DNA of 64,000 bases from Serratia odorifera (GCF_900635445.1 NZ_LR134117.1:2604001-2668000); one strand, 5' to 3'. Numbered from the stretch's first letter, positions 46,400-56,769 are shown. Numbers and translations are program-made. The notes: generated by a model from the letters alone, not told the origin.

Positions 46400-46948
46400 A
46401 TGGCGTTGAAAGCAACTATTTATAAAGCCACGGTCAATATCGCCGATATGGATCGTCACTTCTATCACGATGCGATGCTGACCATTGCCCAGCATCCATC
46501 AGAGACAGAACAGCGGATGATGTTGCGCCTGCTGGCGTGGATCTGCCACGCTGACGAACGGCTGACGTTTACCAAAGGGCTTAGCGCCGACGACGAACCG
46601 GAAATCTGGCAGCGCAATGACCATAACGGTCTGGAAATGTGGATCGAAATGGGGCTGCCGGATGAGAAGCGTATTAAGAAAGCCTGCAATCAGTCGCCAC
46701 GCGTGGTGGTCTATGCCTATGGCGAACGCGCGGCTCGCGTGTGGTGGCAGTCGATGCAAAGTAAGGTCGCTAACCACAAAAACCTGAGCATTCGGTTTTT
46801 GGATGATGAACAATTGGCCCGTCTGACGGCGCTGGCCAATCGCAATATGACGCTGCAAGCGACGTTGCAGGAAGGAACTATTTGGCTGTCTGATGCTCAG
46901 AATAGTCTGGAAATCCAGTTTGCCGAGTGGCAACAGGCGCAGGTGTAA
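46400..46948 (+). CDS. yaeQ: YaeQ family protein
   Basis: A 182-aa cytosolic protein of the YaeQ family, with a PD-(D/E)XK nuclease-like fold but no assured activity. It has been discussed as an RfaH suppressor in E. coli. The blocks MALKATIYKATVNIADMDR, HPSETEQRMMLRLLAW and DDEPEIWQRNDH are diagnostic. The TGAGGTTACCC site sets the ATG at 46400 rather than 46388. It is divergent from yaeP and followed after three bases by arfB. Confidence 0.92.
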   Translation: MALKATIYKATVNIADMDRHFYHDAMLTIAQHPSETEQRMMLRLLAWICHADERLTFTKGLSADDEPEIWQRNDHNGLEMWIEMGLPDEKRIKKACNQSPRVVVYAYGERAARVWWQSMQSKVANHKNLSIRFLDDEQLARLTALANRNMTLQATLQEGTIWLSDAQNSLEIQFAEWQQAQV

Positions 46949-46951
46949 CCG

Positions 46952-47365
46952 TTGCTCGAACTGTCAAGAAATGTCGCCATAGCGGACCACGAGATTGAAC
47001 TTACGGCCATTCGCGCGCAGGGCGCCGGTGGCCAGCATGTGAATAAAACCTCAACCGCCATCCATTTGCGCTTTGACATCCGGGCCTCCAGCCTGCCAGA
47101 GTATTATAAAGAAAGGTTATTGGCGCTTAATCATCATTTGATTACCGGCGACGGTGTGGTGATTATCAAGGCGCAGGAATACCGTAGTCAGGAATTAAAT
47201 CGTGAAGCGGCACTGGCTCGGCTGGTGGCGCTGATTCGTCAGGCAATGGTGGTGGAAAAAACACGTAAAGCGACCAAACCCAGTAAAGGCGCGAAAAAAC
47301 GCCGACTGGAAAACAAGGTGCGCAAAGGCGCGACAAAAGCGTTGCGTGGCAAGGTCCGCCCTTAA
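46952..47365 (+). CDS. arfB: ArfB (YaeJ), stalled-ribosome rescue hydrolase
   Basis: ArfB frees ribosomes stuck on truncated mRNA by hydrolysing peptidyl-tRNA. The 137-aa protein has the release-factor GGQ motif in GAGGQHVNKTST (about residues 24-35) and the basic C-terminal tail (KPSKGAKKRRLENK) that threads into the empty mRNA channel. The start is TTG at 46952, three bases after the yaeQ stop codon; weak initiation may limit this toxic activity. Confidence 0.95.
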   Translation: MLELSRNVAIADHEIELTAIRAQGAGGQHVNKTSTAIHLRFDIRASSLPEYYKERLLALNHHLITGDGVVIIKAQEYRSQELNREAALARLVALIRQAMVVEKTRKATKPSKGAKKRRLENKVRKGATKALRGKVRP

Positions 47366-47421
47366 GGAATTTGGGTTATTTCCTTCATTATTGAAGGGAA
47401 GAGCGCAGTAGGAGAATAACT

Positions 47422-48105
47422 GTGAAGAAAATAACAATCGCGCTGTTTCTAGCCGCAGGCGCACTCTCTTTATTAGGCTGTAACAATCATTACCAGCCCA
47501 AGGAACAACCGCTGCAGCCAATGCAGCAAAGTTATCAGGGCATATTGCCTTGTGCCGACTGCTCTGGTCTGGAAACCTCATTATTCCTTGATGAAGACGG
47601 GACCTTTGTCCTGCAGGAAACCTACCTCGGCAGTAAGGATGGCGATCGCACGTTTGCCAGCTACGGTAGCTGGGCGCGTACCGCCGACAAGCTGGTGCTG
47701 ACGGATAACAACGGCGAAAAACGTTATTTCCATCCGCAGGGCAAGGATCTGGCGCTGTTGGATCAAAGCGGCGCGCCGATCGTGTCGACGCTAAACTACC
47801 GCTTGCAACCGGTAGAGAAAAAACTGCCAAACACGCCAATGGCGCTGCGTGGCAGCTATAGCTATATGGCGGATGCGGCGGTATTTAAAGACTGCGCCAC
47901 CGGCAAGACCTTCCCGGTAGCCAATAATCTGGCGCTGGAACAAGGCTATGCCAAGGCCGGTGCCGAAGGCGGCGAACCGGTATTCCTGATGCTGAATGGC
48001 CACTTTAGCGTACAGCCGTCGATGGAAGAGGGGCTGGTGGAGAAAGCGCTGGTGCCGGACGGGCAAATCAGGTTCGATAAAAACCAGAACTGCGCCAGCC
48101 GATAA
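47422..48105 (+). CDS. nlpE: NlpE (CutF), outer-membrane lipoprotein and envelope stress sensor
   Basis: NlpE activates the Cpx response on surface contact or lipoprotein-trafficking faults and is linked to copper tolerance. The 227-aa protein has a lipobox LLGC at about residue 20, then a CADC motif (CxxC) in the N-terminal domain and two more cysteines in the C-terminal domain, as expected for its redox-sensitive disulfides. It is convergent with proS, sharing a bidirectional terminator. Confidence 0.93.
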   Translation: MKKITIALFLAAGALSLLGCNNHYQPKEQPLQPMQQSYQGILPCADCSGLETSLFLDEDGTFVLQETYLGSKDGDRTFASYGSWARTADKLVLTDNNGEKRYFHPQGKDLALLDQSGAPIVSTLNYRLQPVEKKLPNTPMALRGSYSYMADAAVFKDCATGKTFPVANNLALEQGYAKAGAEGGEPVFLMLNGHFSVQPSMEEGLVEKALVPDGQIRFDKNQNCASR

Positions 48106-48115
48106 GCGAAACGCG

Positions 48116-48144
48116 AAAAAAAACCCGCCAAGGCGGGTTTTTTG
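48116..48144. terminator. Bidirectional terminator between nlpE and proS
   Basis: The stem AACCCGCC/GGCGGGTT with A7 before and T6 after works in both directions, for nlpE and for proS. Confidence 0.92.
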
Positions 48145-48180
48145 TTGGCCGTTGGTCGCGGGATGCCGACACGGTCCGGA

Positions 48181-49899
48181 TTAACGCTGGATCTGCGCCA
48201 GCAGATACTCAACGATATCGCCGGTTTTTATCATCTGTTTTTCACCGACGCGACGATTTTTGTATTCGATCTCGTCGCTATCCAGATTGCGGTCACCGAT
48301 CACGATCGAGTGCGGCACGCCGATCAGTTCCATATCCGCGAACATCACGCCCGGGCGCTCTTTACGATCGTCGAGGATGACGTCGATACCGTGGCTGCGC
48401 AGTTCGGCGTACAGTTTTTCCGCCAGTTCCTGCACGCGGAATGACTTGTGCATGTTCATTGGCAGAATGGCGACGTGGAACGGCGCAATGGCGTCTGGCC
48501 AGATAATGCCGCGATCGTCGTGGTTTTGCTCGATGGCTGCCGCCACCACGCGAGTAACGCCAATGCCGTAACAGCCCATGTTCAACAGCTGGTTACGACC
48601 GTCTTCACCCTGCACGGTTGCTTTCATCGCTTCCGAGTATTTGGTGCCGAGCTGGAAGATATGGCCCACTTCGATGCCACGTTTGATAAGCAAGGTGCCC
48701 TGACCGTCCGGGCTGGCGTCGCCTTCAACCACGTTACGGATATCAGCCACCTGCGGCAGCGGCAGGTCGCGTTGCCAGTTGATGCCGAAGTAGTGTTTGC
48801 CGTCAACGTTGGCGCCGGCGCCAAAATCGCTCATGGCCGCTACGCTGCGGTCGATCACCACGGGAATCGGCATGTTGATTGGGCCTAGCGAACCTGGACC
48901 GGCACCGACGATGGCGCGAATTTCTTCTTCGCTGGCGAAGGTCAGCGGTGCGGCCACCTGTGGCAGTTTCTCGGCCTTGATTTCATTCAGTTCGTGATCG
49001 CCGCGCACCAGCAGGGCAACCAGTTTATGGCCGCTCTCTTCTGTGGCGTGCACCAGCAGCGTTTTGACGGTTTTTTCTACCGGCAGCTGGAATTGATCAA
49101 CCAGATCGGCGATGGTTTTGGCATTTGGCGTATCAACGACGCGCAGTTCTTCGGTTGCTGCCGCACGCGGCTGTGCCGGCGCGACGGCTTCGGCCAGTTC
49201 GATGTTGGCGGCATAATCGGAACCGGTCGAGAAGACGATATCGTCCTCACCGCTGGCGGCCAACACCTGGAATTCATGGGACGCGCTGCCACCAATCGAG
49301 CCGGTATCCGCCTGTACCGGACGGAAGTCGAGGCCCATACGGCTGAAAATCTTGCTGTAGGCCTGATACATGGCATCGTAGGTGGCCTGCAGCGATTCCT
49401 GCGTGGTATGGAACGAATAAGAGTCCTTCATCAGGAATTCGCGTGAACGCATAACGCCAAAGCGTGGGCGAACTTCATCGCGGAACTTGGTCTGAATCTG
49501 GAAGAAGTTCAGCGGCAGCTGCTTGTAAGAGCTGATTTCATTGCGAATCAGATCGGTAATCACTTCTTCATGCGTAGGGCCGAGCACGAACGGACGCTCG
49601 CCGCGGTCGACAAAGCGCAGCAATTCCGGGCCGTATTGCTCCCATCGGCCGCTTTCCTGCCACAGATCCGCTGGTTGCACCACCGGCATGGAAACCTCGA
49701 TCGCATTGGCGTTATTCATTTCTTCGCGAACGATGTTCTCAACTTTTTTCAAAACCCGCAGGCCGGTCGGCAGCCAGGTATAAAGACCGGAGGCCAGTTT
49801 GCGAATCATCCCGGCGCGCAGCATCAGCTGGTGGCTGATCACTTCGGCATCGGCAGGTGTCTCCTTCAGTGTGGAGAGCAGATATTGGCTAGTACGCAT
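48181..49899 (-). CDS. proS: ProS, prolyl-tRNA synthetase
   Basis: ProS charges tRNA-Pro; the 572-aa bacterial-type enzyme contains the YbaK-like editing insert (about residues 225-400) that removes Ala-tRNA-Pro. Class II motifs are visible: motif 2 in FRDEVRPRFGVMRSREFLMKD and motif 3 in GCYGIGVTRV. The N-terminus MRTSQYLLSTLKETPADAEV is standard. Length equals E. coli. It begins the minus-strand stretch before trmO-rcsF and ends at a shared terminator with nlpE. Confidence 0.98.
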   Translation of the reverse strand: MRTSQYLLSTLKETPADAEVISHQLMLRAGMIRKLASGLYTWLPTGLRVLKKVENIVREEMNNANAIEVSMPVVQPADLWQESGRWEQYGPELLRFVDRGERPFVLGPTHEEVITDLIRNEISSYKQLPLNFFQIQTKFRDEVRPRFGVMRSREFLMKDSYSFHTTQESLQATYDAMYQAYSKIFSRMGLDFRPVQADTGSIGGSASHEFQVLAASGEDDIVFSTGSDYAANIELAEAVAPAQPRAAATEELRVVDTPNAKTIADLVDQFQLPVEKTVKTLLVHATEESGHKLVALLVRGDHELNEIKAEKLPQVAAPLTFASEEEIRAIVGAGPGSLGPINMPIPVVIDRSVAAMSDFGAGANVDGKHYFGINWQRDLPLPQVADIRNVVEGDASPDGQGTLLIKRGIEVGHIFQLGTKYSEAMKATVQGEDGRNQLLNMGCYGIGVTRVVAAAIEQNHDDRGIIWPDAIAPFHVAILPMNMHKSFRVQELAEKLYAELRSHGIDVILDDRKERPGVMFADMELIGVPHSIVIGDRNLDSDEIEYKNRRVGEKQMIKTGDIVEYLLAQIQR

Positions 49900-50020
49900 G
49901 GTGTTTTGGTTCCGTTAGAACTGCAAATTGCAACGGGCAGCCAGAGTGGCGGCCAAAATTGTCAAAAGTGATTTAGTTTAACAGCGTGTGCCGGTTGTCA
50001 AAAAGAGAGAGCGAGGAAAT

Positions 50021-50728
50021 TTAACGGCGCTCGAGTGAAAGCACTTCGCTCACCTCGTCAACGACCCGCCAGCGCACGTTGAAATCCAGCAGCCAGACCG
50101 CGTAATCACGATCGGTTTTCTCGCCTTTGCGGTAGGCGGGGCGCGGGTCTTGCGCCAGTACCTGGCTGATAAAACGACGCAGGTTGGGGTAGCGTGTCAG
50201 ATTGTCATTCAGTTGCTGTTCCGCTTGCGGCGAAAAGCACACCGGCATATCGGCAGGCGGGGCATCCTGTGCAAAACCGGCTATCGCCTGCGGCTGGCTT
50301 TCGGCAAACGGCAGATAGGGCTTGATATCCACTACCGGCGTGCCGTCAACCAGATCCAGGCTGCCCAGTTCCAGCACCACTTCGCCGCCGTGAACGCGGA
50401 TGCCGGTCAGCTCAACCAGCGACATGCCGAGCGGGTTGGGGCGAAAGGTCGAGCGGGTGGCAAACACGCCCATGCGGGTATTGCCGCCGAGGCGTGGTGG
50501 GCGCACGGTTGGCCGCCAGCCGCCGTCCATGGTTTGATGGAAGATAAACATCACCCATAGATGGCTGAACTCGCCAAGACCGCGAACCGCTTCTGCCTGA
50601 TTGTAAGGCGGCAGCAGAACCAGCTCTCCGCCACCGTCTTCCACCAGTCCCGGCTGACGGGGTACGGCGAACTTTTCCTTGTACGGTGAACGGATAGTAC
50701 CGATCTGATTAAAGACGAACTCGGTCAT
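50021..50728 (-). CDS. trmO: TrmO (TsaA), tRNA N6-methyladenosine methyltransferase
   Basis: TrmO methylates N6 of t6A37 in tRNA-Thr, giving m6t6A and improving decoding of ACC/ACY codons; SAM binds in an unusual beta-barrel. The 235-aa protein shows SHLWVMFIFHQ, STFRPNPLGMSLVEL and DLVDGTPVVDIKPYLP, the family's signature blocks. It overlaps the end of rcsF by four bases (ATGA), so the two are coupled, as in E. coli. Confidence 0.95.
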   Translation of the reverse strand: MTEFVFNQIGTIRSPYKEKFAVPRQPGLVEDGGGELVLLPPYNQAEAVRGLGEFSHLWVMFIFHQTMDGGWRPTVRPPRLGGNTRMGVFATRSTFRPNPLGMSLVELTGIRVHGGEVVLELGSLDLVDGTPVVDIKPYLPFAESQPQAIAGFAQDAPPADMPVCFSPQAEQQLNDNLTRYPNLRRFISQVLAQDPRPAYRKGEKTDRDYAVWLLDFNVRWRVVDEVSEVLSLERR

Positions 50729-51129
50729 TTGGACGAGACGTTAAGCGCAGAACCCTGGCAAACGGCTTGTTGATAACAACCGGCTACACCGCTGACAATC
50801 TGGCAGTCGTGCAGTAATACGGCGTTGGCCTTCATGTAGGACGCACGGATCTGCATGCGTTTACGTGCGGTTGCCATGTTCGGCGGTGAATCCTGAACGG
50901 TGGTTTGGCAAGACTCGCCAGACACTTCTCCCAGATCGCGGAATGGCTTGCCGACCAGCTCTTCGGCGCTTTTATACAGCTTGACCGGCGCCGGGCGCGC
51001 TGCAGGTGTGGTTTTGCTTGGCGTGGTCGCCGTTGGTTTGCTGGTACTGTTTGTTGAGGTTGGCTCGGTACGCAGCATGGAGCAGCCACCTAGCGTAAGC
51101 GCTAACAAACAGAGAGGTAAAGCACGCAT
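50725..51129 (-). CDS. rcsF: RcsF, outer-membrane stress-sensor lipoprotein
   Basis: RcsF detects outer-membrane and peptidoglycan damage and signals through IgaA to the Rcs phosphorelay. The 134-aa protein has a lipobox LGGC at residue ~16, a long Thr/Ser/Pro/Lys-rich disordered linker (residues ~20-50), and a folded domain with four cysteines in the order expected for its two disulfides (ESCQTT, LHDCQI, AGCYQQAVCQG). It is coupled to trmO. Confidence 0.95.
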   Translation of the reverse strand: MRALPLCLLALTLGGCSMLRTEPTSTNSTSKPTATTPSKTTPAARPAPVKLYKSAEELVGKPFRDLGEVSGESCQTTVQDSPPNMATARKRMQIRASYMKANAVLLHDCQIVSGVAGCYQQAVCQGSALNVSSK

Positions 51130-51192
51130 GGAAATTCCTCTGCCTTTTATAAAATAAAGTGGCGCTATTGAAGCAATCTATGGTGGAAATAA

Positions 51193-51216
51193 CAAGACGG
51201 GCCGCAGCCCGTCTTG
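51193..51216 (-). terminator. Terminator after metQ
   Basis: A perfect 9-bp stem CAAGACGGG/CCCGTCTTG, followed on the minus strand by TTATTTCC, ends the metNIQ transcript before rcsF. Confidence 0.75.
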
Positions 51217-51244
51217 CAATTATAGGAATAAAATAGCGTGGTGG

Positions 51245-51279
51245 GAGCTGTTAGCCGAAGGTTATTCGGATGACAGCTC
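51245..51279. other. Second hairpin between metQ and rcsF
   Basis: GAGCTGT (51245-51251) pairs with ACAGCTC (51273-51279), with an inner CCGAA/TTCGG stem. It precedes the terminator in the metNIQ transcript and may stabilise its 3' end. Confidence 0.5.
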
Positions 51280-51307
51280 TGATTCTCTCGGCCGTTTGGC
51301 CATTGAA

Positions 51308-52123
51308 TTACCAGCCTTTTACCGCACCGCCGTTGAAGATTTTATTGGCAGCATCGTTAACTTCATCAGACTGGTAAGCCTGAACGAATTTCTTCACGTT
51401 TTCTGCGTCTTTGTTATCTTCACGGGAAACCAGCAGGTTGACGTAAGGAGACTCTTTGCCTTCAACGAACAAACCGTCTTTTGCCGGAGTCAGGCCAATC
51501 TGGCTGGCGTAGGTGGTGTTGATAATCGCCAGCGCGATCTGCTGATCGTCCAGTGAACGTGGCAGCTGTGGTGCTTCCAGTTCGACCAGCTTGAGGTTTT
51601 TCGGGTTCTCGGTAACATCCAGCACGGTTGGCAGCAGGCCAACGCCGTCTTTCAGTTTGATCAAACCTTCCTGTTGCAGCAGCAGCAGTGAACGACCCAG
51701 GTTGGTTGGATCGTTAGGCAGGGCGATTTGCGAGCCCGGTTGCAGTTCGCTCAGCGATTTGATTTTTTTGGAGTAACCGGCAATCGGATACACGAAGGTG
51801 CTGCCAACCGACACCAGCTTATAACCACGATCCTTGATTTGCTGATCCAGGTAAGGCTTGTGCTGGAAGGCATTGAGGTCGATATCGCCCTTGCTCAGCG
51901 CTTCGTTTGGCAGTACGTAATCGTTGAAGGTAACCAGCTCAACGTCAAGACCGTATTTTTCTTTGGCGACTTTTTGCGCGACTTCCGCTACCTGCTGTTC
52001 GGCGCCGACGATAACGCCCACTTTGATATGGTTTGGATCTTTTTCATCCTGACCGCAGCCTGTCAGAGCCAGAGTGCCGATCAGTGCGCCGATTGCCGCG
52101 ATGGATTTAAGTTTTAACGACAT
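51308..52123 (-). CDS. metQ: MetQ, D/L-methionine-binding lipoprotein
   Basis: MetQ is the substrate-binding subunit of the methionine ABC importer, anchored to the inner membrane. The 271-aa protein has a lipobox LTGC at about residues 20-23 and NlpA-family blocks, such as VTFNDYVLPNEALSKGDIDLNAFQHKPYLD. It is the last gene of metN-metI-metQ and is followed by two hairpins. Confidence 0.97.
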   Translation of the reverse strand: MSLKLKSIAAIGALIGTLALTGCGQDEKDPNHIKVGVIVGAEQQVAEVAQKVAKEKYGLDVELVTFNDYVLPNEALSKGDIDLNAFQHKPYLDQQIKDRGYKLVSVGSTFVYPIAGYSKKIKSLSELQPGSQIALPNDPTNLGRSLLLLQQEGLIKLKDGVGLLPTVLDVTENPKNLKLVELEAPQLPRSLDDQQIALAIINTTYASQIGLTPAKDGLFVEGKESPYVNLLVSREDNKDAENVKKFVQAYQSDEVNDAANKIFNGGAVKGW

Positions 52124-52181
52124 ATCCCTTCCTCTTTAGACTCGCATAAGTAATGCGCCGTTGAGCGCGTTGCTGTGAAAC

Positions 52182-52835
52182 TTATTTATGGGTAACGGTT
52201 TTAACAATCCGATCGCCACAGAACTGGATCAGGTAAACCAGCACTACCAGTAATATTAATACCGTATTCATAACTGTAGCGTTATAACCAATGTATCCAT
52301 ACTGATAACCAATTTGCCCCAGGCCGCCGGCGCCGACCGCACCGCCCATCGCCGAATAGCCGACCAGGGTAATCAGGGTGATGGTGGCGGCGTTGACCAG
52401 ACCCGGCAAGGCTTCGGGCAGCAGCACTTTCTTGATGATCTGCATCGGGGTTGCCCCCATGGCGCGTGCCGCCTCAACCAGACCGGACGGGATTTCCAGC
52501 AGCGCGTTTTCAACCATGCGGGCGATAAACGGTGCAGCGCCAACGGTGAGTGGAACGATCGCCGCCTGCAGGCCAATCGAGGTACCCACGATCATGCGGG
52601 TAAAGGGAATCATCCACACCAGTAAAATGATGAAGGGTATCGAACGGAAAATATTCACCAGGCCCGACAACACCTTATACAGCGCCGGGTTGGCGATGAT
52701 TTGTCCCGGGCGGGTAACGTACAGCAGCACGCCAACTGGCAAGCCGATGACAAAACCGAAGAAACCCGAGACAAAGGTCATCATGACGGTTTCCCATACG
52801 CCACGCGCCATTAACCACATCATTGCCTCAGACAT
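52182..52835 (-). CDS. metI: MetI, methionine ABC transporter permease
   Basis: MetI is the inner-membrane permease subunit, forming a dimer with five helices per chain. The 217-aa protein carries the EAA coupling motif EAARAMGATPMQIIKKVLLPEALPG segment (shown here across two family blocks), which docks to MetN. It overlaps metN by 8 bases, typical of tightly coupled subunits. Confidence 0.96.
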   Translation of the reverse strand: MSEAMMWLMARGVWETVMMTFVSGFFGFVIGLPVGVLLYVTRPGQIIANPALYKVLSGLVNIFRSIPFIILLVWMIPFTRMIVGTSIGLQAAIVPLTVGAAPFIARMVENALLEIPSGLVEAARAMGATPMQIIKKVLLPEALPGLVNAATITLITLVGYSAMGGAVGAGGLGQIGYQYGYIGYNATVMNTVLILLVVLVYLIQFCGDRIVKTVTHK

Positions 52836-53859
52836 AACCCAGAACCTCTACTTTTACCTGATTTTCTTGCAGGAACTTAATTGTCGCCAGTGCGTCTTCA
52901 TCGCTGCCGTGCAGCTCGGCCAGCATTACGCCGAACTTCACTCCGCCGGCGTAATCCATTTGCGCACTGATAATGTTGTTGTTGACGTTGAAGCGGCGAG
53001 CGGCTTCCGATAGCAGTGGCGCATCGACCGATTGGCCGGTGAACTCCAGGCGCAGCAGCGGTTGGCGATCGCCGGTGCGGTCTGGGCTCAGACGCAATGC
53101 GTAGTCGTCAGGAATATCCAGATGCAGCGTGGATTGAATAAATTGCTGCGCCAGCGGCGTCTTGGGATGCGAGAACACTTCACTGACGCTGTCTTTTTCA
53201 ATCAGTTGGCCCTGGCTGATTACGGCAACCTGATCGCAAATGCGCTTTACCACGTCCATTTCGTGGGTGATCAACAGAATGGTCAAGCCGAGGCGGCGGT
53301 TGATATCTTTCAACAGCTCCAGAATGGAGCGGGTGGTCGCCGGGTCCAGTGCGCTGGTGGCTTCGTCACACAACAGCACCTTGGGGTTGCTGGCCAGCGC
53401 ACGGGCGATAGCCACGCGCTGTTTTTGCCCGCCGGACAGGTTGGCGGGGTAGGCGTCATGCTTGTCTGACAGGCCGACCAGCTCCAGCAATTCGCTGACG
53501 CGCTTTTTGATGTCCGCGCGCGGGGTGCTATCCAGCTCCAGCGGCAGCGCAACGTTGCCAAACACCGTGCGGGATGACAACAGATTAAAGTGCTGGAAGA
53601 TCATGCCAATCTGGCGACGCGCGCGCGTCAGTTCGCTTTCCGACAGCGAGGTCAGATCCTGTCCGTCAACCAGTACCTGGCCGGAGGTAGGGCGCTCAAG
53701 CATGTTGGCGCAGCGAATCAGCGTGCTTTTACCGGCGCCGGAGGAGCCGATAACGCCGTAGATCTGTCCGGCAGGGACGTGGAGAGTCACGTCTGACAGC
53801 GCAGTGATGGAGCGCGAACCCTGCTGAAACACTTTGGTGATGTTAGAAAGTTTAATCAT
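52828..53859 (-). CDS. metN: MetN, methionine ABC transporter ATPase
   Basis: MetN powers methionine uptake. The 343-aa protein shows Walker A GSSGAGKST, signature LSGGQKQRVAIARA and Walker B VLLCDEATSALD, followed by a C-terminal ferredoxin-like NIL domain (from about residue 265) that binds methionine and shuts off transport when the cell is replete. It opens the metNIQ operon, and three MetJ boxes lie about 75-95 bases upstream. Confidence 0.97.
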   Translation of the reverse strand: MIKLSNITKVFQQGSRSITALSDVTLHVPAGQIYGVIGSSGAGKSTLIRCANMLERPTSGQVLVDGQDLTSLSESELTRARRQIGMIFQHFNLLSSRTVFGNVALPLELDSTPRADIKKRVSELLELVGLSDKHDAYPANLSGGQKQRVAIARALASNPKVLLCDEATSALDPATTRSILELLKDINRRLGLTILLITHEMDVVKRICDQVAVISQGQLIEKDSVSEVFSHPKTPLAQQFIQSTLHLDIPDDYALRLSPDRTGDRQPLLRLEFTGQSVDAPLLSEAARRFNVNNNIISAQMDYAGGVKFGVMLAELHGSDEDALATIKFLQENQVKVEVLGYV

Positions 53860-53931
53860 ATTCTTCTTATTTTAGCGTGGTTGCCCGTGGCTAGATAAAA
53901 GTAAACCCTGGCGTGGAACCAAGGTATGCTC

Positions 53932-53955
53932 AGATGTTAAGGCGTCTAGACGTCT
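53932..53955. promoter_or_regulatory. MetJ operator, three tandem met boxes
   Basis: Three contiguous 8-bp boxes, AGATGTTA, AGGCGTCT and AGACGTCT, match the MetJ consensus AGACGTCT at five, seven and eight positions. MetJ with SAM would repress metNIQ cooperatively; gmhB, divergent on the other side, could also feel it. Confidence 0.88.
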
Positions 53956-54045
53956 AAGTCAACGGGCAAGGTTGTTCTCTAACGTTCTCAGCATAGGGCA
54001 AACATGCGATACTGTGCGCGTTTTCAGGTCCTCAGGAGTAAACCG

Positions 54046-54610
54046 GTGACACAACGCGTTCCAGCTATTTTCTTAGATCGTGATGGCACGATAAATGTCG
54101 ATCATGGCTACGTCCATGAAATCGATAATTTCCAATTTATTGACGGTGTGATTGATGCATGCCGTGAGCTAAAAAAAATGGGTTTTGCCCTGGTATTGGT
54201 GACCAACCAGTCCGGCATTGCGCGCGGCATGTTCAGCGAAGAACAGTTTATGCAGTTGACCGAATGGATGGACTGGTCGCTGGCCGACCGTGAGGTCGAT
54301 CTCGATGGTATTTACTTCTGCCCACATTTACCTGACGCCACGGTAGACGCCTACCGTCAAACCTGTGACTGTCGTAAACCGCAGCCGGGCATGCTGTTAC
54401 AAGCACAGCAAGAATTGGACATTGATATGGCTGCTTCTTATATGGTTGGCGATAAAGTAGAAGATATGTTGGCGGCGGCGGCGGCGGGCGTTGGCACCAA
54501 AGTCCTGGTGCGTACCGGCAAACCGGTAACCGAAGACGGTGAAAAACAGGCGGATTGGGGTGCTGGATAGCCTGGCAGACCTGCCCGAGGCGATTAAAAA
54601 GCGGATTTAA
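54046..54610 (+). CDS. gmhB: GmhB, D-glycero-beta-D-manno-heptose-1,7-bisphosphate 7-phosphatase (one frameshift in this sequence)
   Basis: GmhB removes the 7-phosphate in the ADP-heptose pathway for the LPS inner core. It is a HAD phosphatase, with the nucleophile motif FLDRDGTIN, the VTNQSG threonine loop and a zinc-binding set of cysteines and histidine (CPHLP and CDCRKP). The frame is broken by an extra G in the GGGG run at 54557-54560: it should read ADWVLDSLADLPEAIKKRI and end at 54610. Restored length is 187 aa. The GTG at 54046 has a CTCAGGAGTAAACC site; an ATG at 54004 would add 14 residues. It directly precedes the rRNA operon. Confidence 0.93.
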
Positions 54611-54662
54611 TCGGCGTTATGACTGAATAGTGAGCGGTCGGAAGAAAAGTGAATATTAATCC

Positions 54663-54690
54663 TTGTCATTCTGAACCGGCTCCCTATAAT
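54663..54690 (+). promoter_or_regulatory. rRNA operon promoter P1
   Basis: TTGTCA and a perfect TATAAT are 16 bases apart, followed by a GCGCC discriminator, the pattern of stringently controlled rrn P1 promoters. AT-rich sequence at 54637-54660 could be an UP element. Confidence 0.9.
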
Positions 54691-54775
54691 GCGCCTCCAT
54701 CGACCGGGCACAACGGCAAGTGATTCACTTCACAAGCTAGCCAGGGCGAAAGAGAAAAAATCCTGAAAAAACGGG

Positions 54776-54803
54776 TTGACTCTGAAAGAGGAAAGCGTAA
54801 TAT
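54776..54803 (+). promoter_or_regulatory. rRNA operon promoter P2
   Basis: TTGACT and TAATAT are 16 bases apart, about 113 bases after P1, as in other enterobacterial rRNA operons. Confidence 0.88.
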
Positions 54804-54842
54804 ACGCCACCTCGAGTTAACAAGCTTCGGCGCGTAACTCAC

Positions 54843-54854
54843 TGCTCTTTAACA
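54843..54854 (+). promoter_or_regulatory. rRNA leader boxA antiterminator
   Basis: TGCTCTTTAACA is the conserved boxA element bound by NusB-NusE for rRNA antitermination. Confidence 0.9.
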
Positions 54855-55006
54855 ATTTATTAGACAATCTGTGTGGGCACTCACAAGACGATATCCAGCT
54901 GCTTCGGCAGCAAAAAAATATCAAGTCTTGAAGAGTGACTACTGAAGTAAAATTCATTTAGTGAATCTTTGAGCACCGCTTCACGAGTTGAAGCAAATCA
55001 AGCTTT

Positions 55007-56548
<1,542 letters not shown>

Positions 56549-56620
56549 CCTAACGATATTCGATTGTGCAGTGTCCACACAGATTGTCTGATGAAAAGTA
56601 ACGAGCAGAAATACCTTAAT

Positions 56621-56697
<77 letters not shown>

Positions 56698-56705
56698 CTT
56701 CTCTC

Positions 56706-56769
56706 CTATGCTGCGTTATGGCGCCGCTTGCATATTTCAATATGCGTCGCGACACCACGCCTTGCATAG
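56706..56769. repeat. Imperfect 64-bp palindrome in the tRNA-Ile/tRNA-Ala spacer
   Basis: Outer arms CTATGC/GCATAG and a central GCATATT-TC-AATATGC palindrome enclose imperfectly matched arms. It would fold into a hairpin in the pre-rRNA between the two tRNAs and may help processing, or it is a small inserted repeat. Confidence 0.55.
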
